From contig JARWKL010000004.1 in the NCBI GenBank assembly GCA_029961685.1, positions 16,986,348 through 17,050,347 of the forward strand: 64,000 bases of DNA, written 5' to 3'. A program made the translations under genes and the position numbers. The notes under the pieces were generated by a model that worked only from the letters and a program-made list of their open reading frames with translations, ran no database searches and was not told where the DNA came from. The first letter of the stretch is position 1. The number at the start of each line of letters is the position of its first letter. Shown here piece by piece: positions 41,516 to 51,870 of this stretch. Source of the DNA: Aristolochia californica (Eukaryota > Streptophyta > Magnoliopsida > Piperales > Aristolochiaceae).

Positions 41516-42112
41516 CATCTTATTAAGATTGATGGGTGAAATTCAATTATCTTTATGTAATTTGGATCCATCTCATTTGAGGTAGAATTCCAGCACATGT
41601 TGTTGTATCTTCTCCTACTTAAGGTTGCTCATGGGTTTGTGTTATGTTGTTGGATGCCCATTATATGTTTGATGAAATTCCAGCGGTCATTTACCCTTTG
41701 TAGTTCTGTTTTTTTTTTAACTTCAACAATTGAATTTTTTTTTTATGTTGAAGTCTCCCATGAGCTGAAGATATTTACTCTTCCAAGGTCTTGGTTTGCC
41801 GTTAAATCTTCTCTAAATTTTTGTCTATTGCTCATTTGTGTTGGAGTTTGGATTAAGGCCTAATCGGTTGCATCTACTTTCTTCTCTTTGTTCTTATGAA
41901 TACAAGAGAAGTTGAGTGATGGCTGGATGTTATTATCACTTTTTAAAGGCACAATTTTTTTGATAATTTGGTGCTTGCCCTCGTGAAAGAAATTGGTTCT
42001 TGTTCTCTTTTGTTGGTGACTGATTTGGTCTACGGGTTCTTCAAATTACATTGAGTAATTGTTCTTTGAAGAAGGTCTTTTCCCTTGACCTCCATATTTT
42101 ACTTGCCTCATC
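41516..42112 (+). other. Leader of copia A, continued
   Basis: Non-coding. Resumes after the GTTTG duplication and aligns with the leader of copia C on the opposite strand. Confidence 0.75.
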
Positions 42113-42955
42113 ATGGAGATTGGATACAATAGTAATAAGAGTGATATACTCCGTATTACTACTATTCCACTTAGAGGTCTCTCCAATTACATGAGCTGGT
42201 CACAATCGGTTCAGAGGGTTCTTATTACTCGTGACCTCTTGAGCCACGTTGTTAACTTTCCTCCTCCGATTTGTGCAGAAGATGCGTCCTACCACAAGTG
42301 GGTTAAGGATGATAACATGGTGATAAGTTGGCTTATTAATAAAATGGAAGAGTAGGTGGCCAACAATGTGGTCCACTTGGAAACCGCCAAGAACATATGG
42401 GACACTTGTGCCAAACTTTACTCAAGCACTGCTTCATTACAAAAAATATATGATGTCTTACAAAACATGCTGCATACGAAACATGGAGATAATATTCAAG
42501 AATGGAAACTTGTTCAGCCATATTCCACTGATATTACCGTTCAAGAACGACAAAGAGAAGCTTTGGCAGCAGCCATTTGCTTATCAAATATTAAACCATA
42601 CCTTGATGTGGCCAAAACTCAACTTCTAAGTTCTTCTGCTATTCCATCCTTCGATGATATGCGTGCTACATTACTTCGGATACCGAATCTATCCCCTCCT
42701 TCTCCTATCGATGCTCCATCGGTGATGTTCTCTGGCAAACGGGGGAACATCTTCCTCAACCCGAGGTCGGGGCAGAAATATGAGAGGGGGTCGAACTATG
42801 AGAGGGGCTAAAATAGAGGTGGTAGAACGGGTCAGAATTCTTTCCATACTGAGCCTCAACTTTGCACTTTTTGTGGTTGTCAGAACCACCTTGTGGCATC
42901 ATGCTAGAAACTTCATGGCAAGCCTGATTGGGCCACAGCTAACCGAGTCTCGGTT
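42113..42955 (+). pseudogene. Copia A gag and zinc knuckle
   Basis: Starts MEIGYNSNKSDILRITTIPL. A stop at 42353-42355 is followed by VHLETAKNIWDTCAKLYSST, QKIYDVLQNMLHTKHGDNIQ (a ~30-bp deletion relative to copia C), REALAAAICLSNIKPYLDVA and the basic KYERGSNYERG. After a stop comes the zinc knuckle CTFCGCQNHLVASC (42863-42904), directly followed by a stop. gag packages element RNA. This copy is broken in three places. Confidence 0.84.
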
Positions 42956-43000
42956 AACTTTGAGAAAAATTAAGATAAGATTGAATCATCATCCAAAAAT

Positions 43001-43330
43001 GTGACTCTTACGGCTGAGGACTTTGTTGCATTTCAGAAAATGAAGTCCTTCATGAAATCATCAATTCCCTCATCATCTACTGCTGCCACTACTATTGCCT
43101 CAGGTATGCTTTCTTCCTCTTCTTTCTCTTCCTCTTGGATCATCGACTTTGAGGCCTCCAAACATCTATTAGGTAACAAACACTTGTTGCATTCCTTATC
43201 TCCTTGTTATCCTCATAAATTCGTTACTATTATTGATGGTACCCAAACCAAGGTGGTTCCTCCTCTCTTACTTCATCTATTCCATTTCAAGATGTTTTGT
43301 GTATTCCTCAATTTCCTTTAAATTTGCTCT
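43001..43330 (+). pseudogene. Copia A protease, active site lost
   Basis: The frame reads SSWIIDFEASKHLLGNKHLL. The catalytic DSGA triad has become DFEA at 43145-43156, so the enzyme is dead. Copia C keeps DSGA in the same context. A deletion follows at about 43255 (loss of the GKGSS segment). Confidence 0.85.
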
Positions 43331-44400
43331 CGGTTAGTCAATTGACCAAAAAATTAAATTGCTCTATCACCTTCTCACCGTCTTCTTGTGTCTATCAGGA
43401 TCTCACTACGAAGCGGGTGATTGGTGGCGGCCATGAAAAAGGGGGTTTGTGCTACTTCACTCTTCCACCATTAGTTGCATTATCATCCACTACATCTGAG
43501 CCCCAACTTTGGCACAACCAACTTGGTCATCCGTCTACCCGTCACTTCGTTCTTTGGTTCCATCTTTAAAAGGACTTTCTAATTTCAGTTGTGAGGTTTG
43601 CCAATTAAGTAAACATATCAGGAGTACATATTCTCCTCGTCTTACAACTACAAGTACTGCTCCATTTGACCTAATAAATTCTGATGTATGGGGCCCTTTA
43701 TGTGTCTCAAATATTTTCCAAGTTAAATATGTTGTCATTTTATTTGATAATTTTACTCAAGTGACTTGGTTATATCTATTTAAAGAGCGTTCCAAAATTC
43801 TTCCTTTGTTTAAAAATTTTCATTCTATGGTCTTGAAACAATTTGGGAAGAAAATTCAAACCCTTAGATCTGATAATGCTAAGGAATACATGTCTCATGA
43901 CTTCAAATCATTTTGTGAGAGTAATGGGTTATTCATCAAACATCATGTGCCTATACTCCTCAACAAAATGGAGTTGTTGAAAGGAAGAATCGTCATCTTC
44001 TTGAAGTTGCTTGGGGTCTTCTCTACTCCATGAAGGTACCCTTTACTATTGGCCTCATGCTATACTTACAACATGTTTTCTTATTAATAGGTTACTTCAT
44101 CAGTCCTTCATCATAAAACTCCTTACTCTGTATTGTTTATTGGTGAATATCCTTTTTCTCTTCCTTTGAAAGTGTCTAGATGTACGTGTTTTGTTCATGT
44201 TATATCCCCACATAAAAATAAACTTGATCCTTGGTCTATGAGGTGCATTTTTTTGGGGTACTCTCGCACCCAGAAAGGTTATGTCTGTTACAATCCTACC
44301 CTTTGGAGGATGTTTATCTCTAGGGATGTGACTTTCTTTGAGGACACCCCCTTCTACTCCTCCTATGACGCTCCTCCATGATGGACTTGTCCTTTTACTA
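43297..44400 (+). pseudogene. Copia A pre-integrase and integrase
   Basis: FPLNLLSVSQLTKKLNCSIT, GHEKGGLCYFTLPPL, LWHNQLGHPSTR, then in a new frame CEVCQLSKHIRS, NSDVWGPLCVS (first D), RSDNAKEYMS (second D). After a frameshift near 43930 the E region is read as LLKGRIVIFL in the wrong phase. The C-terminus VFIGEYPFSLPLKVSRCTCF and GYSRTQKGYVCYNP is at 44133-44381. Confidence 0.84.
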
Positions 44401-45990
44401 CTCCTTGTCCGCTTGTGCCGTTCAATCTTGAAGTGGATGCATCCCCTGATGCACTGGCCGTAGCTTCACCTGTGGAGTTGCTGGATCCACCTGAGGTAAG
44501 TCCTTCTCCTCCTATGTATGGGCCTGAATTTGATACTCGGCCTATTTCTTTAAGAAAAGAACGTCGCTCCTGTTCTACTTCGCATCCTATCTCAAATTTT
44601 ATGTCTCACCATCACTTGTCTTTCGAGAGTTTTCAGCTTCTTGTGTCCCTTTCTTCTAGTTCCATTCTGCAGTCGTATCAAGAGGCCCTACGACATCCAG
44701 GATGGAAGGCAGCTATGGATGAATAAATACACACCTTCTACGGAAACCAAACCTGGTACTTAACATCACTCCCGAAAGGTAAAAGACCGTTTGGTAGTCG
44801 ATGGGTTTTTTCAATGAAACATAATCCGGATGGATCGGTTGCTCATCTTAAAGCTCGTCTAGTTGCTAAGGGCTATACGTGGTGCTATGGGATAGATTAT
44901 GAGGAGACCTTTTCTCCTGTTGCAAAATTGAATACGGTACGCATCATCTTATCTATTGCTGCTAACTCCTCATAGCCCGTCTATCAGTTGGATGTTAAAA
45001 ATGCTTCTTAAAATGGTGATATCAGTGAGGAAATTTATATGGTTCAACCACCTGGTTATGTGGTTGAGGGGGAGTCAGTATGCTGGTTAAAAAAGTCTTT
45101 ATATGGGCTTAAGCAGTCCTCTCGGGCATGGTTTGATAAATTTAGTCAAACACTCCTACGGTTTGGTTTTTATCGGTGATCAGTTGATCATTCTGTATAT
45201 AATAAAGATACCGTCAAACGAAAAATATTATTGGCCATATACGTGGATGATATTATCTTAATCGGTGATGATGCTTTGAGCATACAAGGGGTGAAGCAGA
45301 TGATATGTCAGGAATTCAAGACTAAAGACCTAGGTATGCTTAAATATTTTTTGGGTATAGAAGTTCTTCAATCCAAACATGGGATAATATTGTCTCAAAG
45401 GAAATATGTCTTGGATCTCCTTGAAGATATAAGAATGAAGGGTTGTAGACCAATTGACACACCTATGGATACAGATATAAAATTATGTGCCACAAATGAA
45501 GAAGATATTGATATTGGCAAATATCAAAGACTCGTGGGAAAACTGATTTATCTCACGGTAACTAGGCCAGACATATCATATGCTGTAAGTGTGGTGATTC
45601 AATTCATACACAAACCACAAATTACCCACTGGCAGGCTTTAAAGAGAATATTACATTATCTAAAAGGAGCTCCAGGAAGAGGATTACTGTATAAAAAACA
45701 TGGGCACTTCAACATAGAAAGTTTCTTAGATGCAGATTGAGCTGGATCTTTTGATGATAGAAAATCTACAGCAGGATATTGTACTCTGGTTGGGGGCAAC
45801 TTGGTTACATGGAAAAGTAAGAAGCAAAATGTGGTTGCAAGATCTAGCGCCGAAGCAGAATACAGAGCTATGGCCCATACCGTTAGTGAACTTTTATGGG
45901 TCAGGACCCTTCTTACCAAACTAGGTTTTTATAAAAAAGGGTCCTCGAATCTGCATTGTGATAATCAAGCAGCCATTCATATCACTTAGA
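44401..45990 (+). pseudogene. Copia A RT and RNase H
   Basis: HPGWKAAMDE with a stop (44724-44726), [50 protein letters not shown] with a stop, SLYGLKQSSRAWFDK, then the open frame 45231-45740 with AIYVDDIILIGDD (YVDD 45240-45251) and KYFLGIEVLQSKHGI. A stop stands at the W of DADWAG (45738-45740). RNase H continues [42 protein letters not shown]. About five stops in total. Confidence 0.88.
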
Positions 45991-46202
45991 ATCCAGTTTT
46001 TCATGAAAGTAATAAACATATTGAGGTGGATTGTCATTTTATACGGGAGAGTTTCAAGCAGGAATAATCTCTCTCAAACATGTGTCATCTCAAGAGCAAG
46101 TAGCTGATATTAACACTACACCCGTTACATCTAAAATCCTATCGTTTATATGTGGCAAGCTGGGTATTTATGATATCTTTTCTCCTCCAGCTTGAAGGGG
46201 AG

Positions 46203-46592
46203 TGTTGGAAGATGGGATCAAGCCCATGAGCTCAAGACAAGAAGCCCACACGTTAAAGGAGTGGCTTATGTGTAAAATATGGTATTTTCCATAAAGATGG
46301 CATAGAAGTGTAAATATGTGTTCCTTTTATGTCTTGTGTTTTATCAAGTTGTACCCCTAAGGGCAATGTAAACTATAAATAAAGGCATTGGCTAAGAGGT
46401 AGGGCATTGAAGCACTCTCCTCTCTTTCCACAAATTCGTCCAGCCCTCATTTTTCTTTTTGACGCAACCCTCTTCTCCCTTAATCCAAACTCTCTCCTTC
46501 CACGTTCTTCTTCTTCTCTTCTCCTTCTCTCTTCTTCTTCTTCTTCTTTCTTGTTGATCTAAAGTTCCTTTCATGAGATCCTAAATTCTACA
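46203..46592 (+). repeat. 3' LTR of copia A
   Basis: 390 bp. TGTTGGAAGATGGGATC to AAATTCTACA, followed by the duplication GTTCT. Confidence 0.9.
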
Positions 46593-46817
46593 GTTCTAGG
46601 GTTTAGTTCCTTATAGCCGTAATATTTCCCATCATCCCATAAAGTCTATCGATCAGGATATTCATATTTGAAATTTGTTACAACTTCTCCATGATTAGAG
46701 AAAACTTTATTTCATTTTCTACCTATATTTCTGCCTGCGCCTGCTGCCCTCTGATCAATAATTCTTTTAACTCGACATTGCTGGGATCCCCCGTGTTACC
46801 CTGCTTTGATACTACGT
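46593..46817 (-). other. Leader/gag start of chromovirus D
   Basis: Resumes D after copia A. Near the LTR the minus strand reads GTAGTATCAAAGCAGGG, a primer site with one base changed, then a degraded gag N-terminus. Confidence 0.6.
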
Positions 46818-47416
46818 TGTTATGGTCAGCCATGGATCTAGTAACTCAGTGTGGGAGTTGTGAATCTAGAGTGAGAAAAATGAATTCAGCAATGGTAGGT
46901 GCTGCTGCTCTCGATAAGAGGTATAGGGACCTCTTATGGAACTCGAAAAAGGAATATTTCAGAGCCCCCTTGCTGGTCTTGGATGAGAGGTTGAGAACCC
47001 TCTTGTTCATCACGGAAAGAGAGGATTTTTGACCTCTTGTTGTTCATGGAAAATCAGAATTGGAGTCTTCTCACTTTCTATAATGCTGTAGAGAAAAATA
47101 GAGATAAAAAAGGGGTAGAAGAGAAATCAGATTCAAGAGGGAACCTAGACCTAGAGCTTGTCAAGGAGAACTCTTAAACCCTGTTTAACCTAAAAATCAA
47201 TACATGCCTTCTCTTCATTCCTTTACCCTCTAAATAGGGTTTGACGCAAATAGAGTTTAGGGTTTCATAATTACAATTTTGCCCCTACGACATGTAGCCT
47301 TAAATACATAATGAAAAATACACTTAAAAGCAATATAAAATATGAAAGTAAAAGCAATTAACTTAGTGAGTCAGTGGTGCCTCCTTTGGGTGACTCGGTT
47401 AGCTATTGAGTCCTCA
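46818..47416 (-). repeat. 5' LTR of chromovirus D
   Basis: 599 bp, TGTTATGGTCAGCCATGG to TTGAGTCCTCA on the plus strand. Aligns with 23338-24005 except for the C tract and small indels. Confidence 0.78.
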
Positions 47417-47831
47417 ACATAGGGATCTAGGTTGGTTAACCTAGGGTTTTGTAAGTGCTTGTGAAAGTTCACATTGGAAATTGGCTGGTATGGCATAACT
47501 CCTTATGCATGTAGTAAAACAATGGCCCCTTGTAGTTGTTTGATCTAAATGTTGTTTGGCCCTTCTACATAGTTGATTCAACTCTAAGGTGTACACACCT
47601 TGGGATTGTACGTAGGAACTTGAGTTTTTGTTTTGAACCACTATAAATCTCAGTATTGATGTGTGATTATGATTGTTTGGCTTGAATTTATTTAAAAATC
47701 AAATTGCATTAGAATCTCTCTTCTTCTCTCTTCTCTTCCTTCGTCCTCTCATTTCTTCTCCTCTTCTCCTTCCTCTCCCCTCTCTCTCACCCTCTTCTCA
47801 TGGAACTTATCATGGGATCCTAAATCCAACA
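47417..47831 (+). repeat. Probable 5' LTR of G
   Basis: The end GGATCCTAAATCCAACA is the same as in copia E (GGATCCTAAATTCAACA). A 'tcttcttctctcttctc' run precedes it. The start is not visible and may be buried at the D insertion border. Confidence 0.5.
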
Positions 47832-47843
47832 TCGTATCAAGGC

Positions 47844-48470
47844 ATTGGGTTTAGGATCTCAACATTAAAGTGGTGATTAAGAGGTTTTTATCAAGCTTCA
47901 TCTATTTGAGTTGGTAAGGCAAAGGCTCAACAAGAAGATAAGTGATTTTTCTCTCTTTCATGAGATGTTATTGATAATGCCTTGATCTTATTAGGATGTT
48001 TACTTATTGTTACTCATTGGATAAAATTTTCGTGATTCATCTCATGCATGAAAATGTCTTGTGCTTGGTTTATTTTGCATGCAAAAAGAATGCTCAGTTT
48101 GAGCTTATGTTGGATTATCATAAGTTCAATTTTCTCTCTTAGAGAAACCAATGTTGGATGAAATTTTTTTTGTCATCTTGATGTATATGAGGACTAAAAT
48201 GATCAAAGTATGACTAAATTCGTTCAAGATGACTTTGTATTTTTGTTTGCATGTTTTACTCTCTAAAGAGCTGGATAGAGGTTGATTTTCTGGTTATTGA
48301 GAGAATTTTTTAAAGGTGCTGAAATATTTTTGCATGATTTTTTTCTCCTTGATATCTTCCGTTGGTGATGTTATCCTCTGCAGTATATTACCTAAAAAAA
48401 TTAAGGAAAAAAAGGAAATATTTGGCTATGATTTCAATCACAAATTTGGCACACTTTCATAGACAAAAAT
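47844..48470 (+). other. Leader of copia G, first part
   Basis: Non-coding and T-rich. No feature other than its position between primer site and the inserted TRIM. Confidence 0.5.
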
Positions 48471-48998
48471 TGTTAAGCATCTAGCCAATACTACCCAAAA
48501 TACCGGCCTTTTAGGAGCAGAAGACATAGGTACTTAACCCTAGGACCATAACAATATACCCCACCTTCGCGTGCTGACGTCCACGGCGGCTTAACACTCA
48601 ACGACGGGTGCCGGGTCAAGATCCCATAATCCCTTTCGGCCACCACGTCCAGGGCTCGCGACACCCGCGCTGGATTAAAATTACTGGTAGGGCATAGAGG
48701 CTGGATTAAAATTACTGGTAGGCTGTGGTTGGGCCAGTGTCGCTGCGCCGCCCTGGTCATCGGCTCATCGTGAGTTCGAATCCCCGAAGGGAGTCCCGGT
48801 GTGGGTGTCGCGAGCCCCGGACGTGGTCACCGTAAGGGATTATGGGATCTTGACCCGGCACCCGTTGTTGAGTGTTAAGCCACCGTGGACGTCAGCTCGT
48901 GAAGGTGGGGTGTACTATTATGGTCCTGGGGTTAAGTACCTATGTCTTCCGCTCCTAAAAGGCCAGTCTTTTGGGTAGTATTGGCTAGGTGCTTAACA
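48471..48998. mobile_element. Palindromic TRIM: two mini-LTR arms in inverted orientation
   Basis: The left arm (48471-about 48685) and right arm (about 48790-48998) are inverted copies of each other at high identity. Each outermost 83 bp is a mini-LTR (48471-48553 and 48916-48998) of the family at 18835-19332, pointing in opposite directions, so both outer ends read TGTTAAG. The central ~105 bp hold a 21-bp direct duplication (tggattaaaattactggtag at 48671 and 48702) and a B-box-like GAGTTCGAATCCCC (about 48770-48784). The whole unit is flanked by AAAAAT (48465-48470 and 48999-49004), consistent with a target duplication and insertion as one piece. No coding capacity. Confidence 0.78.
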
Positions 48999-49456
48999 AA
49001 AAATTTCCTTATTCTTTAAAGCTGGTGTCCTTGAAGATTGTGATCATATCTTGCTATGATTGATCTATTTTAAGGCTTCCTCTATTGATTTTTTCTCTGT
49101 AATTTCTTCCTAATCCAGTTAGGAAAACAAAAGTCAAGCCAAAGATTGTGATATCCACTCTCTACTTGGCACATGTGCCAAAGAAGGGAAATTTTCTTCT
49201 TTAAGAAGATCTTCTAAGTTGTCAAACATCTCTCGATATTTCTATTTCTGGTATAATTCCTTCTCAATTAAGAACGATTGTGAATCAATTTTACAATATT
49301 TGGATGAGCATGAGGAACTAAAAAATCAGAAATTAAGTGCTTGGTTTGGTTTGGAATCAGTGCTTGGCTCGGTTTTTTGGCATGGTTCTTCTTCTCTTCT
49401 CGATTCCAACAATTGGTTTGGTTCAAATTGATAAACCAGGTGTTTGAATATTTCCT
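48999..49456 (+). other. Leader of copia G, second part
   Basis: Non-coding. A frame at 49219-49431 shows no retrotransposon features. Confidence 0.45.
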
Positions 49457-50520
49457 AGTGATGGGTGAAAATTATGTGAATATGAGTGGCAAAAGTTATT
49501 TGTAAAAGATTACCACAATACCTTTGAGTCGATTATCAAATTATTGATAATCCTAGTTATTTCCTAGTTTAGAGATTCCTTATCAGTAGAGATCTCTTAG
49601 GACATTTGTCTAAACCATCTCCACCCATAGATGAAGATGATAGTTCATATATCAAATGGCTTAAGAATAACACACTTGTCATTAGTTGGCCCGTTAACAA
49701 CATCAAAGAACATGTGGATAACAATGTTGTGCACCTTGAGACCACAAGGCAGATATGAAACACTTGTTTGAAGTTGTATTCAAGCACCAAGATTTTACAA
49801 AAGTTATATGATGTATTTAATAATTGTTAAGGACTCGTTCCACATGTATTAGTGAGGACAAATATTTTGAGTTTATTAGTTGAAAAAGAGGTTTCCTAAG
49901 TGGGCTAGTCATTTTGGGATAGGCCTTGGACCCAATTTAACATGGTATCAAAGCAAGTACTCGTATGTGGGCCTCCACCCAAATTATCTACGTGAGGGGT
50001 AGCGTTAAGGAATCCCAAATGGATTACTGAGTACAAAGATCTTGAGTTTATTAGTTGGAAAAGAAGTTTCCAAAGTTGGCTAGTCATTTTGGTATAGGCA
50101 TTGGACCGAATTTAACAATAATATGTTTACTACAAAACTAGGAGAGAACTTTAATGAGTTCTTGCCTATATTCATAGGGTTGATTAAGGAATGAAAACTT
50201 GCTCAGCCCCTATCAATCGATATATTTGTTACCAAATTCTTCCTCTAGCTCTCATGTTGAGGTATCATCTGCTATGTACTAAGGAAATAGGGGTACATCT
50301 TCTACCACTCAAGGGCATTATAGAAATTATAGAGGCCAAACAAGAGGATGTAGGAATGGTTCTAGTCATTCAAGATCAAACAACCGGTTATGCACTCACT
50401 ATTGTGGACTTAACCATATGGTGGAGACCTATTGGAAGCTTCATGGCTAACCATACTGGGTCACTGCTAACCAAGTCTCGGTTTAGAATGAGAAGCAGAC
50501 TCCAATTGACGATGATTATG
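49457..50520 (+). pseudogene. Copia G gag, split by a micro-TRIM
   Basis: ITTIPLSRLSNY-like text at about 49510, SRDLLGHLSKPSPPIDEDDS and VHLETTRQI at 49589-49756, LYDVFNN before the insertion (49825-50117) and ENFNEFLPIFIGLIKE after it. A degraded zinc knuckle (HYCGLNHMVETYWKLHG) lies at about 50397-50446. Many stops. Confidence 0.72.
49825..50117 (+). mobile_element. Micro-TRIM, 293 bp with 116-118-bp LTRs
   Basis: LTRs 49825-49942 (TGTTAAGGACTC to AATTTAACA) and 50002-50117 (CGTTAAGGAATC to AATTTAACA) enclose only 59 bp. That stretch contains a primer site TGGTATCAAAGCA (49943-49955) and a purine tract (gtgaggggtag, 49991-50001). Perfect target duplication ATAAT (49820-49824 and 50118-50122). 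No reading frame. The overall size is like the very small SMART/FRetro129-type LTR elements described in plants, but I cannot test homology. It moves, if at all, with borrowed proteins. Confidence 0.92.
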
Positions 50521-51870
50521 ACATCTTATAGAGGATGAAAACTCTTATGGTATCTCCTCCATCTTCTCCAGCACCTTCCACTATTTTTGTTTCCACTACT
50601 ACTACAAGTATGCTTTCTACCACTCCCTCCTCTTCATTTGGGATTATCAACTAAGTGGCCTCTGAGCATCTTACAGGTAATAAGAATTTGTTACATTCTA
50701 TATCTCCATGTCTACCAAGTAAGTTTGTTACCATCATCGACAGATCCCAAACCAAAATTCTTGGGAAGGGATCCTCCCTTGTTACACCATCTATTATACT
50801 TACCGATGTCTTATTTGTCCCTCAATTTCCTTTAAACTTATTATCTGTTATCCAGTTAACCAAGCGTTTGAATTGCTCCATTACCTTCTCACCTTCTTCT
50901 TGTGTCTTCCAGGATCTCACAACAAAGCAGGTGATTGGTGGTGGGCCATGAATAGGGGAACCTCTATTACTTGAACTTGCTTCTAGTCACCATGATTGCT
51001 AATTCTCTGACAGAGGTAAGGTTATGGCACAACTGGCTTGGTCATCCATCCACAACATCACTTTAGCTCTTACTTCCATCCTTGAAAACTTTACCAACTT
51101 TCAATTCTGATGTTTTTCAATTGAGCAAACACCAAAGGACATCCTATTCTCCTCGAACTGAAATTAAAGATGTTTCTCCCTTTTCATTAATATATTCAAA
51201 TGTATGGAGACCCTTAAGCGTCTCAAATATTTATTGAGTTAAATATTTTTTCACCTTTGTTGATGACTTTACTCGAGTCACGTGGCTTTTTCTTTTGAAA
51301 GAACGATCTGAAATTTTCTCCCTCTTTAAATCTTTTCATGCTATGGTCTCTACACAGTTTGGAAAAAAATAGAAGTGCTTCGATCAGATAATGGCAAAGA
51401 AAACCTTTGTAGTGATTTTCAATCCTTTTATTGTGATAATGACATTATTCATCAAAAATCTAGTGCTTACACCCCTCAACAAAAAGGGGTAGTTCAAAGA
51501 AAAAAACTGACATCTCTTGAAGTAGTTTGAAGCTTAATCTACTCTTTGAAGGTACCCTACTTTTATTGGCCTCATGCAATTTTTATAGCCTGCTACCTTA
51601 TTAATAGGCTACCTTCATCAATCCTTATCCATAAATCCCCATACTCATTATTATTTTTGAAGGAATACTCGTCCCTTTGAAAATTTTATGTTGCACATCC
51701 TTTGTTCATATCACATCTCCACAAAAGAGTAAACTTGAGCCAAAATCACTTAAGTGTATTGTTTTAGGTCACTCTCGTACCCAAAAAGGCTATGTTTGTT
51801 ATAATCCCTATCTTCAAAGGATATTTGTCTCGAGGGATGTCACATTTTTTTAGGAAACACCTCTTTATTC
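50521..51870 (+). pseudogene. Copia G protease and integrase
   Basis: Protease: the DSGA motif is lost (FGIIN then stop, ASEHLTGNKNLLHSISP), followed by LGKGSSLVTPSIILTDVLFV (50755 onwards). Integrase: LWHNWLGHPS at about 51025, QLSKHQRTSYSPR, FVDDFTRVTWLF, LRSDNGKE at about 51380, then the E region frameshifted. C-terminal GHSRTQKGYVCYNPYLQRIF is at about 51770-51830. Stops throughout. Confidence 0.78.

Larger units (their letters stand above)
38901..46592 (+). mobile_element. Copia element A, with Q inside its leader
   Basis: LTRs 38901-39287 and 46203-46592. The perfect target duplication is GTTCT (38896-38900 and 46593-46597). Primer site TGGTATCAGAGC is at 39288-39299 and a purine tract (cttgaaggggag) ends at 46202. 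It inserted in chromovirus D gag. Without the nested Q element the length is about 5.76 kb. gag, protease, integrase, RT and RNase H are all present but have scattered stops. Confidence 0.92.
23338..47416 (-). mobile_element. Ty3/gypsy chromovirus D, dismembered by nested insertions
   Basis: The 3' LTR (23338-24005) and 5' LTR (46818-47416) are close relatives. Between them, on the minus strand, lie chromovirus pieces in the right order from right to left: leader (46593-46817), gag (38051-38900), protease (37735-37990), then RT, RNase H, integrase and chromodomain (23960-26509). The rest is inserted: copia A (38901-46592), chromovirus C with copia C (29448-37727) and copia E (26510-29447). 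About 0.4 kb between protease and RT is missing at the insertion scars. The outer flanks CGGCC (23333-23337) and ACATA (47417-47421) are not a duplication, so the two LTRs may come from different copies or a border may have been lost. The single-element reading is an inference from order and LTR family. Confidence 0.62.
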
